From an uncultured Sphingomonadaceae bacterium (GTDB lineage: Bacteria > Pseudomonadota > Alphaproteobacteria > Sphingomonadales > Sphingomonadaceae), in assembly GCA_903871605.1 (NCBI GenBank), contig CAIQHF010000024.1, positions 124,001-188,000 of the forward strand: a stretch of 64,000 nt of DNA. Direction: 5' to 3'. A program made the position numbers and the translations under genes. Shown here piece by piece: positions 56,025 to 64,000 of this stretch. The notes beneath the pieces were generated by a model, which searched no databases, was not told the DNA's origin, and worked only from the letters and a program-made list of their open reading frames with translations. Positions within the stretch are counted from its first letter, which is position 1. The number at the start of each line of letters is the position of its first letter.

Positions 56025-57401
56025 TCAGCCGGGCTTGAGCTCGCCCGCGATCGTCGGGAGCAGCTCGGCCACGGTCGGATGGATATGCACCGTGTGCGCG
56101 AGCGAGGTCGCGGTCTGCCCGGTCTGCATCATGTCGAGGATGACGTGCACTGCCTCGTCGCCGCCCGGCCCCAGGATCGCGCCGCCGAGGATCGCGTCGC
56201 TGTCCGCATCGACGACGATCTTCATGAACCCCTTGGCCTCGCCCTTCTCGACCGCGCGCCCGACGCGCGTCATCGCGCGCTTGCCCACCTTGATGCGGTG
56301 GCCTTTCGCCTTCGCCTCGGCCTCGCCCATCCCGACCCGGCCGAGCGGCGGGTCGACGAACAGCCCGTAGCAGGGCAGCCGGTCGATCACGCGGCGATCG
56401 GCACCGTCGAGCAGGTTGGCGGCGACGATCTCGAAATCATTGTAGCTGGTGTGGGTGAACGCGCCGCGACCGTTGCAATCGCCCAGCGCCCAGATGCCGG
56501 CGACATTGGTCTCGAGCCTGTCGTTGACGCCGATATAGCCGTGCGCGTCGTGTGCGAGGCCGGCGGCGTCGAGGCCGAGATCGTCGGTATTGGGCCGCCT
56601 GCCGACCGCGATCAGCACGTGGCTGCCGATCACCGCCGGCTCGCCCTCGGTGCAGGCGACGCCCGCGGCGATGCCCTCGGGATGCTTGGCGAAGTGGATG
56701 CATTCGGCGTTCAGCCGGAACGCGATGCCTTCTTCCGCCAAGATCTGCCGGAGCGCTTCGGAGACGTCCTCGTCCTCGCGCGATGCGATCCGCGATCCCT
56801 TCTCGATCACCGTCACCTCGGCGCCGAAGCGGCGGAAGGCCTGCGCGAATTCGAGCCCGATATAGCTGCCGCCGATCACGACGAGATGCGCGGGCACCTC
56901 GGTCAGCTCGAGGATCGAGCTGTTGGTCAGCACGTCGATCTCGCCGATCCCGGGCATATCGGGCAACAGCGCGCGTCCGCCGACGTTGAGGAAGATGCGC
57001 GGCGCGGTGATCGTCTCGTCGCCCACCTGGAGGCGGTCCGGCGCCAGGAAGCGCGCCTGCTCGCGGATCAGCGTGCAGCCGTCCATGCCCGCCAGCCAGG
57101 TCTCGTTGTTGTGGCGCGATTTGGCGGCGATCCCCTGCAGCCGCGCGGTCACCGCGGGCATGTCGATCGCGATGTCGCCCGCGATCCGCACGCCATAATC
57201 GCCCGCGCGGCGCGCGAGGTGCGCGGCATAGGCGGAGGCGACCATCGCCTTGGTCGGCGTGCAGCCGGTGTTGACACAGGTGCCGCCGACCAGGTGGCGC
57301 TCGACCAGCGCGACTTTCATGCCCGCGGCGGTCAGCCGCCCGACCAGCGGTGGGCCGGCCTGCCCCGCGCCGACGACGATCGCGTCGAACGCGCGGGTCA
57401 T
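56025..57401 (-). CDS. FAD-dependent disulfide oxidoreductase (mercuric reductase-like)
   Basis: 458-residue class I pyridine nucleotide-disulfide oxidoreductase. FAD motif VVGAGQAGPPL (residues 10-20), redox pair Cys42/Cys47 in GGTCVNTGCTPTK, NAD(P) motif VVIGGSYIGLEFA, and C-terminal dimerisation domain with HIHPTVAELLP (His-x-x-x-x-Glu). It lacks an N-terminal metal-binding domain and the C-terminal Cys pair of MerA, so mercury reduction is not implied; substrate unknown. DUF4126 gene upstream is 10 nt away, probably co-transcribed. Confidence 0.9.
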   Translation of the reverse strand: MTRAFDAIVVGAGQAGPPLVGRLTAAGMKVALVERHLVGGTCVNTGCTPTKAMVASAYAAHLARRAGDYGVRIAGDIAIDMPAVTARLQGIAAKSRHNNETWLAGMDGCTLIREQARFLAPDRLQVGDETITAPRIFLNVGGRALLPDMPGIGEIDVLTNSSILELTEVPAHLVVIGGSYIGLEFAQAFRRFGAEVTVIEKGSRIASREDEDVSEALRQILAEEGIAFRLNAECIHFAKHPEGIAAGVACTEGEPAVIGSHVLIAVGRRPNTDDLGLDAAGLAHDAHGYIGVNDRLETNVAGIWALGDCNGRGAFTHTSYNDFEIVAANLLDGADRRVIDRLPCYGLFVDPPLGRVGMGEAEAKAKGHRIKVGKRAMTRVGRAVEKGEAKGFMKIVVDADSDAILGGAILGPGGDEAVHVILDMMQTGQTATSLAHTVHIHPTVAELLPTIAGELKPG

Positions 57402-57411
57402 GCCGGTCGCG

Positions 57412-57870
57412 TCACAGCGAAAAGGCGATCGCCGTCGCCAGCCCGATCGCGATCACATCCTCGACCACCGCCGCCGGATGGTCGTTGACGAACGCGCGGG
57501 CGAGATTGGCGCGCATCGCGGCACCGCCCAGCGTGCCCAGCACCGCGCCGACCGCGCCGAGCAGCAGGCCGATCGGCCAATGCCCCGCCGGGACACCCAC
57601 CGCCGCACCGCATAGCGCCCCGCTGACGATCCGCGCACCGAATTGCGGGGGGACCTTGCGGCTCGGCGTGCCGGGCAACTGATCGGTGACGAGCTCGGCG
57701 AGCGCCAGCAGGCTGATCACCCAGGGCGTCCAGCGATAGCCGAGAAACGCCAGCCAGCTGCCGTGGAGATCGAGCCAGCCGAGCCGTGCGGCCCAGGCGA
57801 TCGCGGCGGGCGCCATCATCGTACGCGACCCGGCGACGATGCCGATGAGAAGAGCGAGCACGTAGAGCAT
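57412..57870 (-). CDS. DUF4126 family membrane protein
   Basis: 152-residue membrane protein with about five hydrophobic helices (LYVLALLIGIVAGSRTMMAP at the start; WVISLLALAELVTDQLP; two glycine-rich helices near 95-125; VVEDVIAIGLATAIAF at the end). GSRTM and ELVTDQLP are features of DUF4126. Function unknown. ATG 57870 has AGGGAG 6 nt upstream; a longer frame to 58011 overlaps the MarR promoter and is unlikely. Confidence 0.85.
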   Translation of the reverse strand: MLYVLALLIGIVAGSRTMMAPAAIAWAARLGWLDLHGSWLAFLGYRWTPWVISLLALAELVTDQLPGTPSRKVPPQFGARIVSGALCGAAVGVPAGHWPIGLLLGAVGAVLGTLGGAAMRANLARAFVNDHPAAVVEDVIAIGLATAIAFSL

Positions 57871-57994
57871 CGGCGACTCCCTATTGGCAGCCGCAGCGGA
57901 CGGACCCTCTCCCCGCCATGCTCCAGCTCGACCGAAGATAGCCGATCGGAACGGGCGTGTCACATCCTGCGCCCGACGAATATGCGTTTCACCC

Positions 57995-58022
57995 TTGACG
58001 ATATCTTCCAACTATATATCTG
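57995..58022 (+). promoter_or_regulatory. Candidate promoter of the marR-efflux operon
   Basis: TTGACG (57995-58000) is a good -35 element; 16 bp later TATCTG (58017-58022) could serve as -10. The putative -10 lies inside the palindrome, so a bound MarR dimer would block RNA polymerase. Confidence 0.5.
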
Positions 58023-58034
58023 CACGTGCAGATA
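58017..58034. promoter_or_regulatory. Perfect 18-bp palindrome, probable MarR operator
   Basis: TATCTGCACGTGCAGATA, symmetric throughout, 16 bp before the marR start. Size and position match autoregulatory MarR-family operators. It is the only perfect palindrome of this length in the promoter region and is flanked by A/T-rich DNA. Confidence 0.75.
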
Positions 58035-58050
58035 GTGCAGGAAAAGATGG

Positions 58051-58533
58051 ATGGCGGTTCTCACGCTCGAAGATTGTTCGGCCAATCGCGCCCCTGGCCG
58101 GCTGCTGCGTCGCATCGACAAGCTGATGACGGCGCATGTCGAATCGCGGTTCGCCGCGCGCGAGTTGAGCTTCATGCAATGGGTCGCGCTCAAGGTCGTG
58201 CGCGATGGCGTCGCCGGCAATGCGGGCGAGCTCGCCCGTGAATTGTCGATCACGACGGGCGCCACGACACGCATGATCGACAGTCTCGAGCGGCGCGGGC
58301 TGATCGAGCGCGATCGCGGCGCGGCCGACCGGCGCGTCGTCCGGCTGGCGGTGACCGAGGCGGGGCGCGCCGCGATCGCGGATCAGCAGCGCCATGTCGT
58401 CGAGGCGTGGAACGAGGTGCTCGCCGAATTCGAACAGCAGGAGGTCGATCACATGGTGGCGGCGCTGCTCCGCCTGCTCGACGCGGCCGAGCGCGTCGTC
58501 TGCGGCGATCAGCTGGCGGAGGCCGCGGCATGA
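58051..58533 (+). CDS. MarR family transcriptional regulator
   Basis: 160-residue winged-helix regulator. The HTH spans about residues 60-85 (GNAGELARELSITTGATTRMIDSLERRGLI) and the wing is RDRGAADRRVVRLAVTEAG. It probably represses itself and the downstream NodT-EmrA-EmrB efflux genes and is relieved by a toxic small molecule, likely phenolic or lipophilic. The stop overlaps the next start (ATGA, 58530-58533), so all four genes are one unit. Confidence 0.93.
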   Translation: MAVLTLEDCSANRAPGRLLRRIDKLMTAHVESRFAARELSFMQWVALKVVRDGVAGNAGELARELSITTGATTRMIDSLERRGLIERDRGAADRRVVRLAVTEAGRAAIADQQRHVVEAWNEVLAEFEQQEVDHMVAALLRLLDAAERVVCGDQLAEAAA

Positions 58534-59960
58534 TCCGCGCCCGCATCTATCCGCTAATCGCGGCCGCGCTGCTCGCCGGATGCGCCGCGGTGCCGCACGT
58601 CGAACCGCAGGTGGCGCAGGTCGCGCCCGAATCGGTGGGGCTTGGCGGCGGCGTCGCGACGATCGATCCGGCATGGTGGACCGCATTCGGCGATCCGCAG
58701 CTCGACCGGCTGGTGACGATGGGGCTGGCGGGCAATCCGTCGCTCGATCAGGCGCTCGCCCGCGTCCGCGCCGCCGAGGCGCAGGTCGACGTCGAACATG
58801 CCGGTCTGCTGCCGCAGGTGAACGGCACCGCGATGGTCAATCGCGCGCATATCGGCAGCAAGCTGCTGCCGCCGCCGATCGGCGGAAGCACCGCCAATCT
58901 CGCGCTCGGCGGGGCGAGCCTCGGCTGGGATCTCGATCTATTCGGCCGCCAGCACGCCGCGGTGCGCCAGGCCGGCGCCTCGGCCGACGCCGCGCGGCTC
59001 GATGCCGCCGCCGCGCGGCTGACCGTATCGGTGTCGATCGCGCAGACCTATGTCGGGCTGGCGCGCGCCGAGCGGCTGATCGAGGTCGCCGACGGCTTCG
59101 TCGCGACGCGGCAGCGCGCGCTCGGTCTCACCCGGTCGCGGATCAGGAACCAGCTCGCCAGCAAATTCGATCTCGATCAGGCGCAGACGCTGCTCGCGGT
59201 CGCGCAACAGGCGCGGACGCAGGCGGTGCAGCAGCGCGACCTGCTCGTTCACGCCCTCGCCGCGCTGGTCGGCCGCGGCGCCGATTTCTACCCGCAGATC
59301 GCCAAGCCGACGCTCGCGCTCGATCGCGCGCCGGTGGTGCCCGATCTGCTCCCCGCCGATCTGCTCGGCAGGCGGCCCGATCTGCTCGCCGGCCAGGCGC
59401 GGATCGAGGCCGCGGTCCAGGGTCGGCAGGTCGCGCGCAAGGCATTCCTCCCCGACATCAACATCTCGGCGCTGGGCGGCCTCGCCGCGATCGGGCTGGG
59501 CAATTTCTTCACCGGTGGCGCGGGCTCCTATGCCGCCGGCCCGGCGCTGTCGGTGCCGATCTTCGAGGGCGGCCGGCTGCGCGCCGACTATAAGGGTGCG
59601 ACCGCCGATCTCGACGGCGCTGTGGCGAGCTACAACGACGCGGTGCTGACCGCGGTGCGCGAGGCGGCCGACGCGATCTCGAACGTCCGCTCGACCGACC
59701 AGGACGTCGCCGACGAAAGCCATATCCTGCGCGGCCTGCGCGATACCGTCGGGCTCGATCAGGTGCGCACGCGCACCGGCCTCGGCTCGCAGCTCGACGC
59801 GGTCGATTCGGGTTTCCGCCTGCTCGAGGCCGAACAGAATCTGGTCGGGCTGCAGGCCGACGCGCTGACCCGCCGCATCCAGCTCGTCGCTGCCCTGGGC
59901 GGCGGCTTCGATCCTCACCAGCCGCTTGCCGCGGCCTCCGTTTCGGACACGCATTCATGA
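58530..59960 (+). CDS. NodT-family outer membrane efflux lipoprotein (TolC-like)
   Basis: 476 residues with lipobox LLAGC (Cys18) and two tandem outer-membrane-factor repeats, each with long helices (ALARVRAAEAQVDVEHAG...; RARLDAAAARLTVSVSIAQTYVGL). LGRRPDLLAGQARIEAA and the GPALSVPIFEGGRLRA motif are NodT/OprM-type. It forms the trimeric outer-membrane duct that EmrAB use. Placed first after marR. Confidence 0.93.
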   Translation: MIRARIYPLIAAALLAGCAAVPHVEPQVAQVAPESVGLGGGVATIDPAWWTAFGDPQLDRLVTMGLAGNPSLDQALARVRAAEAQVDVEHAGLLPQVNGTAMVNRAHIGSKLLPPPIGGSTANLALGGASLGWDLDLFGRQHAAVRQAGASADAARLDAAAARLTVSVSIAQTYVGLARAERLIEVADGFVATRQRALGLTRSRIRNQLASKFDLDQAQTLLAVAQQARTQAVQQRDLLVHALAALVGRGADFYPQIAKPTLALDRAPVVPDLLPADLLGRRPDLLAGQARIEAAVQGRQVARKAFLPDINISALGGLAAIGLGNFFTGGAGSYAAGPALSVPIFEGGRLRADYKGATADLDGAVASYNDAVLTAVREAADAISNVRSTDQDVADESHILRGLRDTVGLDQVRTRTGLGSQLDAVDSGFRLLEAEQNLVGLQADALTRRIQLVAALGGGFDPHQPLAAASVSDTHS

Positions 59961-61201
59961 CCGACAACAGCGCCCCCTTCGACCGCGACGACGTCTCCGA
60001 GACGGAGAATGAGCGCGTCGCCGATCATATCGCCGCCGAGCGGCCCGACCTGCCGCCGCTGCCCGCGCAGGGCAGGCCGCGCGCACGGCGCATCGGCTTC
60101 CTGATCCTCGGCGCGATCGTACTGATCGCCGCGATCGCCTACGGCGTCAGCATCCTGCTTGCGCCGCCCAGCGAGGCGACCGACGACGCCTATGTCGGCG
60201 GCAACATCGTCGCGATCACCGCGCGCGAGGGCGGCACCGTGCTCGCGCTCCACGCCGACAACACGCAGCACGTCGCGGCTGGCGCGCCGCTGATCGATCT
60301 CGATCCGGCGAACGACGATGTCGGCCTGGCCTCGGCCGAGGCCAATCTCGGCAGCGCGGTGCGGCTGTTCCGCTCGAACAATGCCGGGGTCGACGAGGCG
60401 TCGGCGGAAATCTCGACCGCGCAGGCCGACCTTTCCAAGGCGCGCAACGATTATAGCCGCCGCAAGGCCGCCGCCGCCGACGGCGCGGTATCGGGCGAGG
60501 AGCTCAGCCACGCCGCCGACGCGGTGACCACCGCGCAGGCCGCGCTGACGCTCGCTGAGGCCAAGCGCGCGCAGCAGGCGAGCGCGGTGCAGGGCACCAG
60601 CGTCTATGACAATCCCGCGGTGATGGCGGCCGCCGCGGCGGTGCGCCGCGCCGCGATCAGCCGCGCCTATATGAACATCGCAGCGCCGGTCGCGGGCGTC
60701 GTCGCGCAGCGCACCGTCCAGCTCGGCCAGCGCGTTGCGCCCGGCACGCCGCTGATGGCGGTGGTGCCGCTCGACAGCCTGTGGGTCGACGCCAATTTCC
60801 GCGAGACGCAGCTCCAGCATCTGCGCGTCGGCCAGCCCGCGACGATCAAGGCCGACGTCTATGGCAGCGCGGTCACCTTCCACGGCAAGCTGCTCGGCCT
60901 GGGCGCGGGCAGCGGCAACGCCTTCTCGCTGCTGCCGCCGCAGAACGCTTCGGGCAATTGGATCAAGATCGTCCAGCGCGTCCCCGTCCGGATCGCGCTC
61001 GATCCCCGCGAGCTGACCCGCAATCCGCTGCGCATCGGCCTGTCGGTCAACGTCACGGTCGACACCAGCGTGCGCTCGGGCCCGATGGTCGCGGCGAGCA
61101 CCGCGCCTGCCGGCGGCGTCCAGCAGAGCGTCGATGGCGGGCCGCAGATCGAGGCGACGATCCGCCGGATCATCGCGCAGAATATGGGCGCCGCGCGGTG
61201 A
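59957..61201 (+). CDS. emrA: HlyD/EmrA-type membrane fusion protein
   Basis: 414-residue periplasmic adaptor. A cytoplasmic tail (1-45), one transmembrane helix (about 46-66), then TDDAYVGGNIVAIT typical of EmrA, a lipoyl/barrel-sandwich domain split by a coiled-coil hairpin (about 105-200), and a beta-barrel region with VDANFRETQLQHLRVGQPATI. Links the EmrB transporter to the outer-membrane lipoprotein. ATGA overlap with the upstream gene; the stop overlaps the next start as GTGA. Confidence 0.93.
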   Translation: MTDNSAPFDRDDVSETENERVADHIAAERPDLPPLPAQGRPRARRIGFLILGAIVLIAAIAYGVSILLAPPSEATDDAYVGGNIVAITAREGGTVLALHADNTQHVAAGAPLIDLDPANDDVGLASAEANLGSAVRLFRSNNAGVDEASAEISTAQADLSKARNDYSRRKAAAADGAVSGEELSHAADAVTTAQAALTLAEAKRAQQASAVQGTSVYDNPAVMAAAAAVRRAAISRAYMNIAAPVAGVVAQRTVQLGQRVAPGTPLMAVVPLDSLWVDANFRETQLQHLRVGQPATIKADVYGSAVTFHGKLLGLGAGSGNAFSLLPPQNASGNWIKIVQRVPVRIALDPRELTRNPLRIGLSVNVTVDTSVRSGPMVAASTAPAGGVQQSVDGGPQIEATIRRIIAQNMGAAR

Positions 61202-62745
61202 GCGGGCCGGGCGGCCAGGCCGGCGGCACCGCGCCGCTGACCGGCCCGGCGCTCGCGGTGACGGCGATCGCGCTCGCGCTCGGCACCTTCATGCAGGTGC
61301 TCGACGGCACCATCGCCAACGTCTCGCTGCCCACGATCGCGGGCAATCTCGGCGTCTCGACCGATAATGGCACCTGGGTGATCACCTCGTTCGCGGTCGC
61401 CAACGGCGTCACCGTGCCGCTGACCGGCTGGCTGATGGGGCGCTTCGGCGTCGTGCGCACCTTCGTCGTCTCGGTGGTGCTGTTCACCATCGCCTCCTTC
61501 CTGTGCGGGATCGCCTGGAGCCTGCCCTCGCTGATCGGCTTCCGCATCCTCCAGGGCGCGGTCTCGGGGCCGATGATCCCGGGCAGCCAGGCGCTGCTGA
61601 TCGCGATCTTCCCGCCCGACAAGCGCGGCACCGCGCTTGGCATCTGGGCGATGACGACGCTGGTCGCGCCCGTGCTGGGCCCGGTGATGGGCGGCTATAT
61701 CTCCGATAATTATCACTGGGGATGGATCTTCCTGATCAACGTTCCCGTCGGCCTCGTCTGCGCGCTGCTCAGCTGGCGGTTCCTCGCCAGCCGCGAGACG
61801 CCGACGCGCAAGCTGCCGATCGACACGGTGGGCCTGGCCCTGCTCGCCTTCTGGGTGTTCAGCCTGCAGACCGTGCTCGATCTCGGCAAGGATCGCGACT
61901 GGTTCCACAATCCGATGATCGCGGGGCTCGCGATCTGCGCGGTCGTCGGCTTCGTCGCCTGGGTGATCTGGGAGCTGACCGAGGCGCAGCCCGTCGTCGA
62001 TCTCTCGCTGTTCAAGCGCCGCAACTTCGCTTTCGGGGTGATCGCGCTGTGCCTGGGCTATGCGCTGTTCTTCGCCAACAACCTGCTGCTGCCGCTCTGG
62101 CTGCAGGAGCAGATGGGCTACACCGCGACCTGGGCGGGGTTCGTCGCGGCGCCCAGCGGCATCGTCGCGGTGATCGCGACGCCCATCGTCGGCCGGCTCA
62201 GGATCGATGCACGCTGGCTCGGCACCGCCGCCTTCCTGTGCTTCGCGGCCTCCTATTTCCTGCGCTCGCACTATACGCCCGATTCGAGCTTCTTGGTGCT
62301 GATGACGCCGCTGCTGCTGCAGGGGCTCGCGATGAGCATGTTCTTCGTGCCGTTGCTCACCATCCTGCTCGACGGCATCCCGCCCGAGAAGGTGCCCTCG
62401 GCGAGCGGCATCTCGAACTTCGCGCGGATCACCGCGGGCAGCTTCGCCGCCTCGCTGATCACCACCTTCTGGGATCGCCGCGAGGCGCTCCACCAGACCC
62501 GGCTGGTCGAGGCCGCGACCGACTATTCGCCGATCTACCGCCAGGCGACCGAGCAGATGCAGGCCTATGGGCTGAGCCCGCTGCAGGCCGCGGGATCGGT
62601 GATGCGCACCGCGATCAACCAGGCCTATCTGCTCTCGACGATCGAGATGTTCTGGATCTGCGGCTGGATGGCGGTGATCGCGGTCGGCGCGATCTGGCTG
62701 ACGCGCAAGCCCGCGCCGAGCGATCACGTTGTAGCCGCGGATTGA
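61198..62745 (+). CDS. emrB: DHA2-family MFS drug efflux permease
   Basis: 515-residue proton-coupled exporter with about 14 transmembrane helices. Motif C-like LVAPVLGPVMGGYISDNYHWGWIFLINVP and motif A region WLMGRFGVVRTF are typical of DHA2/EmrB proteins; MQVLDGTIANVSLP is the first-helix signature. GTG start at 61198. With EmrA and NodT it forms a three-part pump for hydrophobic or phenolic compounds. Confidence 0.94.
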   Translation: MSGPGGQAGGTAPLTGPALAVTAIALALGTFMQVLDGTIANVSLPTIAGNLGVSTDNGTWVITSFAVANGVTVPLTGWLMGRFGVVRTFVVSVVLFTIASFLCGIAWSLPSLIGFRILQGAVSGPMIPGSQALLIAIFPPDKRGTALGIWAMTTLVAPVLGPVMGGYISDNYHWGWIFLINVPVGLVCALLSWRFLASRETPTRKLPIDTVGLALLAFWVFSLQTVLDLGKDRDWFHNPMIAGLAICAVVGFVAWVIWELTEAQPVVDLSLFKRRNFAFGVIALCLGYALFFANNLLLPLWLQEQMGYTATWAGFVAAPSGIVAVIATPIVGRLRIDARWLGTAAFLCFAASYFLRSHYTPDSSFLVLMTPLLLQGLAMSMFFVPLLTILLDGIPPEKVPSASGISNFARITAGSFAASLITTFWDRREALHQTRLVEAATDYSPIYRQATEQMQAYGLSPLQAAGSVMRTAINQAYLLSTIEMFWICGWMAVIAVGAIWLTRKPAPSDHVVAAD

Positions 62746-62755
62746 GCATCTAGCC

Positions 62756-62852
62756 GTTCCCCGGCGAAGGCCGGGGCCCAGGCCCCACCTCCGTTATGGG
62801 CGAACCGTTTGCCACGGGCGCCGGGCCTGGGCCCCGGCGTGCGCCGGGGAAC
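62756..62852. repeat. Intergenic palindromic repeat, family 2 (copy c)
   Basis: Outer arms GTTCCCCGGCGAAGGCCGGG and GCCCCGGCGTGCGCCGGGGAAC, with inner GGGCCCAGGCC/GGCCTGGGCCC pairing, around about 45 bp. Lies between the convergent emrB and bioA genes. Confidence 0.85.
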
Positions 62853-62854
62853 GC

Positions 62855-64000
62855 TCAGCCGAACCGTTCCGCCGCCGCCTGGATCGCGGCATAGACGGCG
62901 TCGAGATCGGCCTCGTCGATGCAATAGGGTGGCATGACGTACACATTATTGCCCATCGGACGGACGAGCAGGTTTCGGTCGCGAAAATGCGCCGCCAGTG
63001 CCGGCCCGATCTCGGCGAGATAGCCTTCGTTGCCGCCGATCTCGCACGCCGCGATCGTGCCGAGCACGCGCGCATTGCGCACCCCGGTCAGCGCGCCGAT
63101 ACGCGCCGCCTGCCGCGCCGCCAGCGTCGCGATCCGCTCGCGCACCGGCTCGTCGCGCCAGACCGCGAGATTGGCAAGCGCCGCCGCACAGGCGATCGGG
63201 TTGGCGGTGTAGCTCGACGAGTGGAAGAACATCTGCGCCTTGTCGGTCGACCGATGCGCCGCGAAGATCTCGGGCGTCGCCAGCGTCGCCGCGAGCGGTA
63301 CGCTGCCCCCGGTCAGCCCCTTCGACAGGCACAGGATGTCGGGCACCACGCCCGCCTGCTCGCATGCGAGCAGCGTGCCGGTGCGCCCCCAGCCGGTCAT
63401 CACCTCGTCGGCGATGAACAGCACGCGGTGCGCCGCGCAGATCGCGCGCATCTCGGCGAGGATGGACGCCTCGTAGAACAGCATCCCGCCCGCGCCGAGC
63501 ACCAGCGGCTCGACGATCAGGGCCGCCGGCCCGGCGCCGCATTCCGCCGCGAGCGCATCGAGCGTGTTCTGCCCGTCGCCGACGGGGAAGGGCAGCGTGC
63601 CGACGTCGAACAGCAAGGGCGCATAGGCCTGGTTGTAGACGCCGCGTGCGCCGACCGACATCCCGCCGATCGTGTCGCCATGATAGCCATGCTCGAGCGT
63701 CAGGATGCGGTGGCGGGGCTCGCCGCGGTTGCGCCAATAGCCCAGCGCCATCTTGAGCGCGACCTCGACCGCGGTCGAGCCCGAATCCGAATAGAAGACG
63801 TGCGCCAGCGGCGCGGGCATCATGTCGATCAGCCCGCGCGCGAGTTGCTCGGCGGGTTCGTGCGTCCAGCCGGCGAAGATGATCTGGTCGAGCTTTTCGG
63901 CCTGATCGCGGATCGCCGCCATGATCGCCGGGTGGCAATGGCCGTGCGTCGTCACCCACCAGGACGAGATCGCATCGACGATCCGCCGCCCGTCCTCCGT
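62855..64000 (-). CDS. bioA: Adenosylmethionine-8-amino-7-oxononanoate aminotransferase (N-terminus cut by window edge)
   Basis: PLP-dependent aminotransferase that makes 7,8-diaminopelargonate in biotin synthesis with S-adenosylmethionine as amino donor. 381 residues are visible; the frame is open to base 64000. DAISSWWVTTHGHCHP is the diagnostic BioA motif (the GTG at 63955 lies inside it and is not the start). GYHGDTIGGMSVG, FIADEVMTGWGRTG and the PLP lysine in CLSKGLTGG are present. No other bio gene is in the window. Confidence 0.95.
   Translation of the reverse strand, partial: TEDGRRIVDAISSWWVTTHGHCHPAIMAAIRDQAEKLDQIIFAGWTHEPAEQLARGLIDMMPAPLAHVFYSDSGSTAVEVALKMALGYWRNRGEPRHRILTLEHGYHGDTIGGMSVGARGVYNQAYAPLLFDVGTLPFPVGDGQNTLDALAAECGAGPAALIVEPLVLGAGGMLFYEASILAEMRAICAAHRVLFIADEVMTGWGRTGTLLACEQAGVVPDILCLSKGLTGGSVPLAATLATPEIFAAHRSTDKAQMFFHSSSYTANPIACAAALANLAVWRDEPVRERIATLAARQAARIGALTGVRNARVLGTIAACEIGGNEGYLAEIGPALAAHFRDRNLLVRPMGNNVYVMPPYCIDEADLDAVYAAIQAAAERFG

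Noticed and set aside
56025-57401. Mercuric reductase (merA)
   Set aside because: The core resembles MerA, but the heavy-metal domain and C-terminal Cys pair are missing and no mer genes are nearby.

Overview
The window looks like chromosome of a sphingomonad-type alphaproteobacterium (order Sphingomonadales). The basis is very high GC, strong GC bias at third codon positions, many short head-to-tail ATGA/GTGA gene overlaps, a marked gene content (ATP12-family chaperone, split nrdA/nrdB, De Ley-Doudoroff sugar genes, TreY/TreZ with glg genes) and four families of intergenic palindromes of the kind I know from Sphingomonas genomes. This is inference; there is no rRNA or tRNA gene here to anchor taxonomy.

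Layout. 1-3927: galactonate-type sugar catabolism (SMP-30 lactonase, 2-keto-3-deoxygalactonokinase, KDPGal aldolase, FadR-type GntR repressor) next to a divergent, cut-off dienelactone hydrolase. 3931-15093: glycogen/alpha-glucan metabolism, with glgC-glgA facing left and glgX-treZ-malQ-treY facing right from one promoter region. 15205-18951: M3 peptidase and two transglutaminase-like proteins. 18950-19747: N-formylglutamate amidohydrolase locked between neighbours with no intergenic DNA. 19744-25661: a five-gene leftward operon (EAL protein, LysM lipoprotein, membrane Ser/Thr kinase, type VI-associated FHA protein, PP2C phosphatase). 26021-40524: an acyl-CoA catabolism region (acyl-CoA dehydrogenase, FadJ-like enzyme, acyl-CoA ligase, two thioesterases, two SDRs, APH-type phosphotransferase, tandem TetR regulator, MaoC, thiolase, quinone oxidoreductase).

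40650-46192: cspA with two small orphan genes, ATP12, a HAD phosphatase, an RluA pseudouridine synthase, the CrcB fluoride channel and two related lipoproteins. 46370-47625: a PDZ protein flanked by two homologous candidate small RNAs that end in terminator hairpins. 47669-48942: an AT-rich two-gene insert, a Panacea-domain protein plus an unrecognised partner, directly downstream of nrdB; this is the best candidate for an undescribed system. 48967-55058: nrdB, a DUF2171 gene, an M28 peptidase and nrdA. 55516-57870: hemerythrin protein, flavin disulfide oxidoreductase, DUF4126 membrane protein. 58051-62745: MarR-controlled EmrAB/NodT efflux operon with a perfect 18-bp operator. 62855-64000: bioA, cut by the window end.

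How parts fit. The glg/tre genes store glucose as glycogen and turn alpha-glucans into trehalose; glgB and glgP are not here. The acyl-CoA genes hold every enzyme class needed to activate, oxidise and cleave an acyl chain. The APH kinase plus ACAD10/11-type dehydrogenase suggest a 4-hydroxyacyl-CoA route. A 13-bp motif recurs at three promoter regions of this set and may be the tandem TetR protein's operator.
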